From Mercenaria mercenaria (taxonomy: Eukaryota; Mollusca; Bivalvia; Venerida; Veneridae): a DNA stretch of 64,000 nt. The notes under the pieces are model-generated. The model was not told the origin of the DNA, did no database searches, and saw only the letters and a list, made by a program, of their open reading frames with translations. Positions 58,512 through 64,000 of this stretch are shown one piece after another; the stretch's first letter is position 1; every line of letters starts with the position of its first letter. A program made the translations under genes and the position numbers. Location: NCBI RefSeq assembly GCF_021730395.1, contig NC_069375.1:13663001-13727000 (forward strand), read 5' to 3'.

Positions 58512-60245
58512 CTATGTAAGAGAACCTGTGATTCCTGTGTATTCTAGTTTACGTAGTAAACCTTTGCGCCAGACTTTGTCAAAAGCCTTACTTATGTCGA
58601 AAAAGACCGCACGAACTTCCAGACCGTTATCGAGCGCTTTACAGAGAGTATCGTATATGAAGACAAGTTGATTTACCGTGGAGTCACCCGGAATGAAACC
58701 AGACTGTACCGGAGTTAAAAAGCGGGAATCATGAAGGTGGTTGAAAACATGCTTGAAAATGAGGCGTTCAAGAACCTTTTCAATAGTGTTTAAGAGAGAT
58801 ATTGGACGATAGTTTTTCGGAAGAGTGGCATCATCTTTCTTGAAGATTGCACTAACATGAGCTTCCTTCCATGTGGCTGGCACAGTAGAATGTTGAAGTG
58901 AAGCACTGAAAAGGTCACAAAGAGGAAAAGATAGTTCATGAGAAGCCTCAAGTAGAATTCTGTTGCTTATGCCATCAGGACCCGCGGCCTTGTGAACTGG
59001 TAGAGACTTTAAGACATCTTCAGTCTCTGCTGGAGATAGATGAACTTCATTTAAAAGAGTGGTAGCATTCGTAGGGCCAAGATTGGGTATCTTTATATTT
59101 TCGTCATCAATGTATGTCTGCTTTTGGAAGTAATCATTCAAAAGGTTAGCCTTTTCAAAATCGGAAGACGTTGTTTGACGAGTATTAGAATTATATAGTG
59201 GAGGAATAACATTGTTGTTCGTTTTAGAGATGAAGGATTTTAAAGCAGTCCACCGGTCTTTGGAAGAGAATGATCCGTTTTTAAGTCTGTCTGAAAGTTT
59301 GATGAAGTATTGTGATTTGGCTTCACGAATGAGCAAGACAGTTTCATTTCGTACTTGTCGGAATTTTTGCCATTGTTGGGGAGAGTTTGTTCTCTTAGCC
59401 TTTCTGTAAATACGTTTATGCATTCGTATGTTCTTCATTATATTATCATTCATCCAAGGGACGTCTGAGGGTCTAATTGTGACATTTTTATTAGGAATAT
59501 TATGTTTTGAAATTTCTGTAATTTGATCGGTTACATTGGAAGCATATATGTTGATATCTGGATCAATACAGATATTCCAGTTGAAATTGTCGATTTCAGC
59601 CCTTAGGCTGTCATAATCTCCTCGATCATATTCCCATATCAGTCTGCCAAAGCATTTTTGTTTCAATTTACTAAATTTGAGAAGCCCGAAAATAGGAATG
59701 TGGTAACGTTGGTCTTGTTCAAGGAAGTGTTCCCCAATACCAGAAAGAAGAATGCTATTTCTATTTGAGACGAAAATGAGATCTAATATGGATGTTGAGT
59801 GTTCTGTGAAATGAGTTGGTTCTCCGATAAGCTGTTCTAGATTAAATTGTTGTGTGATAGAAAGAATGGTTCTATGTGGAGTTGGACATAGAGCATTGTA
59901 GTTGAAATCTCCAGTGATAACTATGTCCGAGATGTTTGTGTCAATTGCAAGACCAATAGAGTCCTTAATTATGTTATTGTATATGTTGTCAGAACTAGGA
60001 GGTCGACAGAAGACTCCAAATAGAATATGTTTGTTGTTACGAAGAACTATTTCCACCCATAGACATTCAAGACGATTGATCTCAAGATCTGATCTGCGTA
60101 AGTAATGTATATTATCTCTAACATACAGAATAACTCCTCCGTGAGAATCACCAAAACGATCTTTTCTTTCGGGTTTATGATATGAATGCAACACTATGTC
60201 TTCAGAAGTAATTGAGCGATTTAACCATGTTTCAGAAAAGGCCAA
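58512..60245 (-). CDS. LINE ORF2: AP endonuclease and reverse transcriptase
   Basis: 577 codons are open from an internal ATG, and the same frame extends upstream to about 60430 (SFVHLDVQNIEHKLDILYAE). The endonuclease domain shows AFSETWLN, VILYVRDN, VITGDFNYNALC and RYHIPIFG. The RT shows KAAGPDGISN, KNYRPISLLNT, GFIPGDSTVNQL and FFDISKAFDKVW. The frame is lost near 58515 by a small deletion. The following frame carries GVPQGSILGPLLFL and the active-site region as LSADD, where most relatives have FADD; the two Asp are kept. In life it would nick DNA and copy the element RNA. Confidence 0.8.
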   Translation of the reverse strand: MAFSETWLNRSITSEDIVLHSYHKPERKDRFGDSHGGVILYVRDNIHYLRRSDLEINRLECLWVEIVLRNNKHILFGVFCRPPSSDNIYNNIIKDSIGLAIDTNISDIVITGDFNYNALCPTPHRTILSITQQFNLEQLIGEPTHFTEHSTSILDLIFVSNRNSILLSGIGEHFLEQDQRYHIPIFGLLKFSKLKQKCFGRLIWEYDRGDYDSLRAEIDNFNWNICIDPDINIYASNVTDQITEISKHNIPNKNVTIRPSDVPWMNDNIMKNIRMHKRIYRKAKRTNSPQQWQKFRQVRNETVLLIREAKSQYFIKLSDRLKNGSFSSKDRWTALKSFISKTNNNVIPPLYNSNTRQTTSSDFEKANLLNDYFQKQTYIDDENIKIPNLGPTNATTLLNEVHLSPAETEDVLKSLPVHKAAGPDGISNRILLEASHELSFPLCDLFSASLQHSTVPATWKEAHVSAIFKKDDATLPKNYRPISLLNTIEKVLERLIFKHVFNHLHDSRFLTPVQSGFIPGDSTVNQLVFIYDTLCKALDNGLEVRAVFFDISKAFDKVWRKGLLRKLEYTGITGSLT

Positions 60246-60470
60246 AATATCAAATTCTGAAAGTTCTGCGTACAGAATATCGAGTTTGTGTTCTATATTC
60301 TGAACGTCTAGATGAACAAAGGAAAGATGGTTTGAGATCGCTTCTGCATATTGTGATGTGGTTGTCTGAGATGATATAGAAGAAGTATCTCTAGTTGATT
60401 CTGGACCTGGATTCTTGTGAACATCTCTAGCAGTAAGTAGGAGGCATTAAAGCCATAATGAGAATGTGAC

Positions 60471-60756
60471 AACAAAATGTTTTTAATAAAGAACTCAAAA
60501 GACGCAAAATGAACAGGCGATTATCATAAAGCCGATCCATATTCTGCTGGATGATTCTCCGAGGATATCTTATTTTATTACAGATAAGAGTATTCCCTAT
60601 CAAAGAGTGTGCAGTGACAAGACGTAGTCCGGACAACTATAAATACTTAAGAATCGAAGAAAGTGTGATAAAATCTTGATCTTGATTGGTTACGGTGAAA
60701 CATAATGAAACATTTACTCACCGCGCCTGCGTCAAGTTGCTAATATTTTAGAATTC

Positions 60757-60757
<1 letters not shown>
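60471..60757. other. leader or flank between two LINEs
   Basis: This stretch holds the 5' leader of the upstream LINE and unassigned sequence. No separate gene was seen. Confidence 0.35.

Positions 60758-60803
<46 letters not shown>
60758..60803. repeat. poly-C run of 46
   Basis: An uninterrupted run of 46 C lies at the 3' end of the adjoining minus-strand LINE (46 G in its sense). The length may be inaccurate. Confidence 0.85.
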
Positions 60804-60804
<1 letters not shown>

Positions 60805-62055
60805 ACTGCTGATATAAATGTGGAGACTGGATTGGTTGCTGTCATGTATTTACTGATTAAATCCGGAAGCAGAGAGTCCCAGTCACAGACTGTATTTGGA
60901 ATGAAGCTGTATTTTAATGTATTAGTTCTTGCATAAATTCTGTTGAAATGGTCACTATGCATATTCTTTGTAAAACGAGATGGTCGTTGCAGGTTATCAA
61001 GTGGAAGATTTGCCATAGAATTGAGTCCTTTGCAGAAAAGAATTAATCTGTTTTGCTTTCTTCTTTCTATCAACGGAGTAAGTTACAGTTCGCTTAAAAT
61101 TTTCGTCATAGAACCAGGTTCGTAACTGTAGTTGGAAGAAATAAATCTAGCTGATCTTTTTGGACGTTTTCTAACTTGTCTTGTAAATACATCTGATGTG
61201 GATCCCAAGCTGAACTAGCATATTCCAAGACTGGACGAATTAACCCTTTGTAGGCTTGAAGTTTAACTTCACGGGGACACATAGATAAATTTCTTTTTAG
61301 TAATCCTAGGGTTCTATATGCTTTGTTGCAGATTTCGTTGATATGTTTATTCCAGTTTAAATCATTTGTGATGTGTACTCCTAGGTATTTAATAGATGTC
61401 AGAAATTCAAGACTTATTCCACCTAAAGTGTAGTTATATTTAACGATATTTTTCTTTCTGGAAAGCGTCATCATATTACATTTAGCAGGTTGGAATCTCA
61501 TACCCCAAGATTTGGCCCAATTACCAAGTTTATTAATATCTGATTGTATGTCCAAACAGTCCTGCTGGTTTTTAATTTCCCTATAAGAAACACAATCGTC
61601 GGCAAACAGCCTTATATTTGAAGAAATGTCATTTGATATATCATTTATATGGACTAAAAATAAAATTGGTCCTAACACCGTTCCTTGAGGCACTCCTGAG
61701 TGTACGGTAGAAGAATCTGAACTGGACCCGTTGACTATAACTCGTCGGTTTCTGTTAACTAAGAATGCGTCTATCCACTGTAAAATGTTCGTTGGGATTC
61801 CGTATTTGTGTAATTTTAATTTTAACAGTTCGTGGGGTACGGTGTCGAAAGCTTTTTCGAAATCAAGTATAAATATATCGACTTGTTTAGAATTGTCTAT
61901 TGAAGTAGCCCAATCATTTATCACTGTGACAAGTTGGGTTTCACCACTATGATGTTTACGGAAAGCGTGTTGATTTTTGTTTATAACAGAATGTTTATTA
62001 AAATGACTCATTAGGTTCGAGCAAACTATATGTTCCAGAATTTTACAACATATAC
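60804..62055 (-). mobile_element. 5'-truncated CR1-like LINE (RT and C-terminus)
   Basis: It begins inside the RT with CCKILEHIVCSNLMSHF at about 62055, exactly where the adjoining gypsy fossil stops, so it is a 5'-truncated insertion. RT motifs are FILDFEKAFDTVPHE, GVPQGTVLGPILFLVHIND and the active site RLFADDCVSY, followed by WAKSWGMRFQPAKC, IKYLGVHI and VLEYASSAWDPH. A frameshift near 61150 and a TAA near 61084 break the C-terminal part, which continues as IERRKQNRLILFCKGL to DWDSLLPDLI. The 3' end lies at the poly-C run. Confidence 0.8.
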
Positions 62056-64000
62056 ACGTAAGAATGCCATCGTGTTGACAGTTATTTGTTGGTTTCGGAC
62101 AGGTGCTCGTAGCAATCTCTCCCTCCAGTTATCATTTCTTAATTCGTGGAACAACTTGTACTTTGACGCATCTCTCACACGAATACGTCCATCTGATTGT
62201 CGTCGTACCGTTATGCTTGATCCATTTATGTCAATTATAACATTTGGTTCTTTCTCATATGCCGGTGACCATTTGTTTATCATCTGATTTCTCACCAACA
62301 CTTTATCTCCAATTTTAAACTGGTGCTTCTTGACCATTGGGTGTCTTTGTTGTTTCTCCCATTTCTTTTTGTACTCTCTGTCTTTTGTTGTTATTTCTTT
62401 CTCCATTGTTTCTATATTTGGTTTGATGCTTGGAAGATGATCAAGCAGTGTTCTGACGCTTCTTTTCATCATGGCTTCGTATGGAGAATAGCCTGTTGCT
62501 GGATGAGGTGTAGATCTATAACCCATAAGCATTTGTTATATTGCAGAATAGCTGGATCTTTTTTCACTGTGAGCTATTTTCTCTGTTTTGTTCAGTACTT
62601 TCATGAAACGTTCAGCTTCTCCGTTTGCACGTGGATGCTCAGGTGTTACTCTATGGTGGTAAAACCCCATTTCTTGGGAGAATTCTTTGAATTCCACAGA
62701 ATTGAACGGCGGTCCGTTATCTGACTCTAACCTCTCTGGAACTCCGTACGTCGCGAATATTCCACGTGATTTCTCACATGTTACTCTGCTTGATGTGGAT
62801 CTAGTTTGCTCAACCACCGGATATCTCGTTCTTTTATCAATAATCACTAAATTATAGTGACCATCTGGATATGGTCCACCGAAATCCATGGATACTGTAT
62901 GCCACTCTGTCTCTGGTATCTCTGATGGTTTGACAGGTTCTTGTTTCTGCTCAACAGTTGAAATCTGACAGTGATAACATCTGGAGATTGTATCCTCAAC
63001 CAGACCGTTTAAACACGGAAACCAAAATTAAGTTCTCAACATCTGCTTTGTCTTAGTTATGCCGAAATGACCCATACTATGAGCTGCTTTGACAACCATA
63101 TTCTGTAGTTTCTCAGGTACAACTATCTGTCTGTTGCGTAGTATCATTCCTTGGGAGCGATAAAGGTCATGTCTTACCAAATAGTATGGTTTTATTTCTG
63201 GTCGCCTCTTGTGCATTTCCCAGTCATTTCGTCTCATGCGGTCTAACACATCTTGAAGAATGTCGTCTTTTGATGTAGCAGACTTTACTCGTTCAAGCAT
63301 CGGCCCATGTTCATTGTCAACTATCATCTTGATCGTATGATCTGTATCATCGGGTTCTGTTTCATTGAGTGGATGACGCGATAAATAGTCCATTGGATCT
63401 GCTTCGTCCTTGCCTGGCTCATATACTAATTCAAAGTCCACATCTTGCATCTCCATGATCCATTTTTCGATTCGTGGTGGTAATTTAGCACATGCTTTGT
63501 TGAACATTGGTATTAACGGCTTGTGAGATGTAATTATCTTGAACCTTGGTGCTCCGAGAAGATATATACTGAATCTCGTTTTAGCCCATTTCACAGCCAA
63601 AGCATCTTTCTCAGTTTGGCTGTATCTTTTCTCTGCCTGTGACATTGACCTGCTGAGATAGTGTATAGGTTGCAGTCCCTTGTTTGTCTTCTGGAACAGT
63701 CCAGCTGACAGACCTTCATGAAAGCTAGCTTCAGTGCGGACTATTATCGGTTTTCTTGGGTTGAAGAATGCCATCGTGTTTTCATTCGTTATGCTGTTTT
63801 TCAGTGTCTGAAATGCGTTCTCTTCTTCAGGTTCCCACGAGAACGGAATTTCTTTCCTCGTTAACCTTCGTAACGGTGCTGTAAGTACTGCATATCTCGG
63901 AATGAATTTTGAAAGGTAACCTATCATACCTAGGAAACTTCGTACCTCTTCTCTTGATTCTGGTGCTTTACATTCTTTGACTGCCCTGACTTTCTCATAA
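62056..64000 (-). mobile_element. Ty3/gypsy LTR-retrotransposon fossil, partial
   Basis: A minus-strand fossil of a Ty3/gypsy element. Its parts, in element order, are the end of reverse transcriptase with RNase H and the integrase zinc-binding region (about 63000-64000), the integrase core (about 62536-62890) and the integrase C-terminal region (about 62070-62530). It is broken, with a few breaks between the parts. It runs off the right edge of the window, and the LINE at 60804-62055 cuts it off at its 3' side. No LTR is in the window. Protein similarity is still easy to read, so it is probably not very old. Confidence 0.8.

Larger units (their letters stand above)
56390..60470 (-). mobile_element. 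CR1/L2-like LINE, interrupted by a 400-bp repeat
   Basis: A ~4-kb minus-strand LINE. It starts with a leader containing the 2A-like DVHKNPGPE (about 60400-60430) and continues through endonuclease and RT (58500-60400). It resumes after the insertion at 57865-58264 with the C-terminal domain (56829-57862), then a 3' UTR ending in ATCT repeats at 56390-56403. It has a few breaks plus the insertion, so it is dead but moderately young. Confidence 0.75.

Noticed and set aside
63000-64000. Idea that the gypsy region is a host gene of the K02A2.6-like kind
   Set aside because: The integrase parts and the broken state show a retrotransposon fossil.

Overview
The window is eukaryotic and looks like the genome of a marine bivalve mollusc. 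It is AT-rich and gene-poor. The only host-type coding sequence I can support is one exon of a secreted C1q-domain protein (3982-4391), a family greatly expanded in bivalves. The repeat load also fits a bivalve: tandem-core elements with GGAC microsatellites like the pearl elements of oysters and clams, tRNA-derived SINEs, and CR1/L2-like LINEs. Genus and species cannot be read from the sequence.

Layout. 1-4.6 kb: the C1q exon, preceded by a probable intron holding a pearl-like element (1420-3024) and a near-perfect palindromic MITE with an 8-bp target duplication (3521-3854). 5-25 kb: SINEs, a decayed LINE reverse transcriptase (8.6-9.5 kb), a 37/40-bp minisatellite (14.3 kb), a SINE split by a TTAA-flanked MITE (17-18.2 kb), and a complete pearl-like element with a ~164-bp tandem core (20.4-21.8 kb). 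25.2-29.2 kb: a 3.8-kb element with inverted terminal repeats sits inside an older MITE. It carries a 740-bp CAN-triplet tract, long G and C runs, and a ~350-bp direct repeat containing three consecutive hairpins. 29.5-33.3 kb: a fairly young PHD/endonuclease/reverse-transcriptase LINE on the minus strand. 33.8-39 kb: more pearl-like elements and a SINE. 39-45 kb: mostly empty, with scattered hairpins and duplications. 45.8-47.2 kb: a pogo/jerky-type DNA transposase gene whose short first exon is visible. 47.3-50.7 kb: a block of interleaved direct repeats. 54.2-56.1 kb: the 3' part of a LINE with a restriction-like endonuclease, inserted into ~165-bp tandem repeats. 56.4-62 kb: two more LINEs on the minus strand, one interrupted by a 400-bp repeat. 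62-64 kb: a broken Ty3/gypsy fossil that runs off the window.

No operons, CRISPR arrays or rRNA genes were seen. The best candidates for something undescribed are the 3.8-kb inverted-repeat element with its triple-hairpin repeat, and the shared terminal plan (AACAAGAG followed by a hairpin) on tandem-core elements whose interiors are otherwise unrelated. All calls come from reading the sequence; no database search was made.
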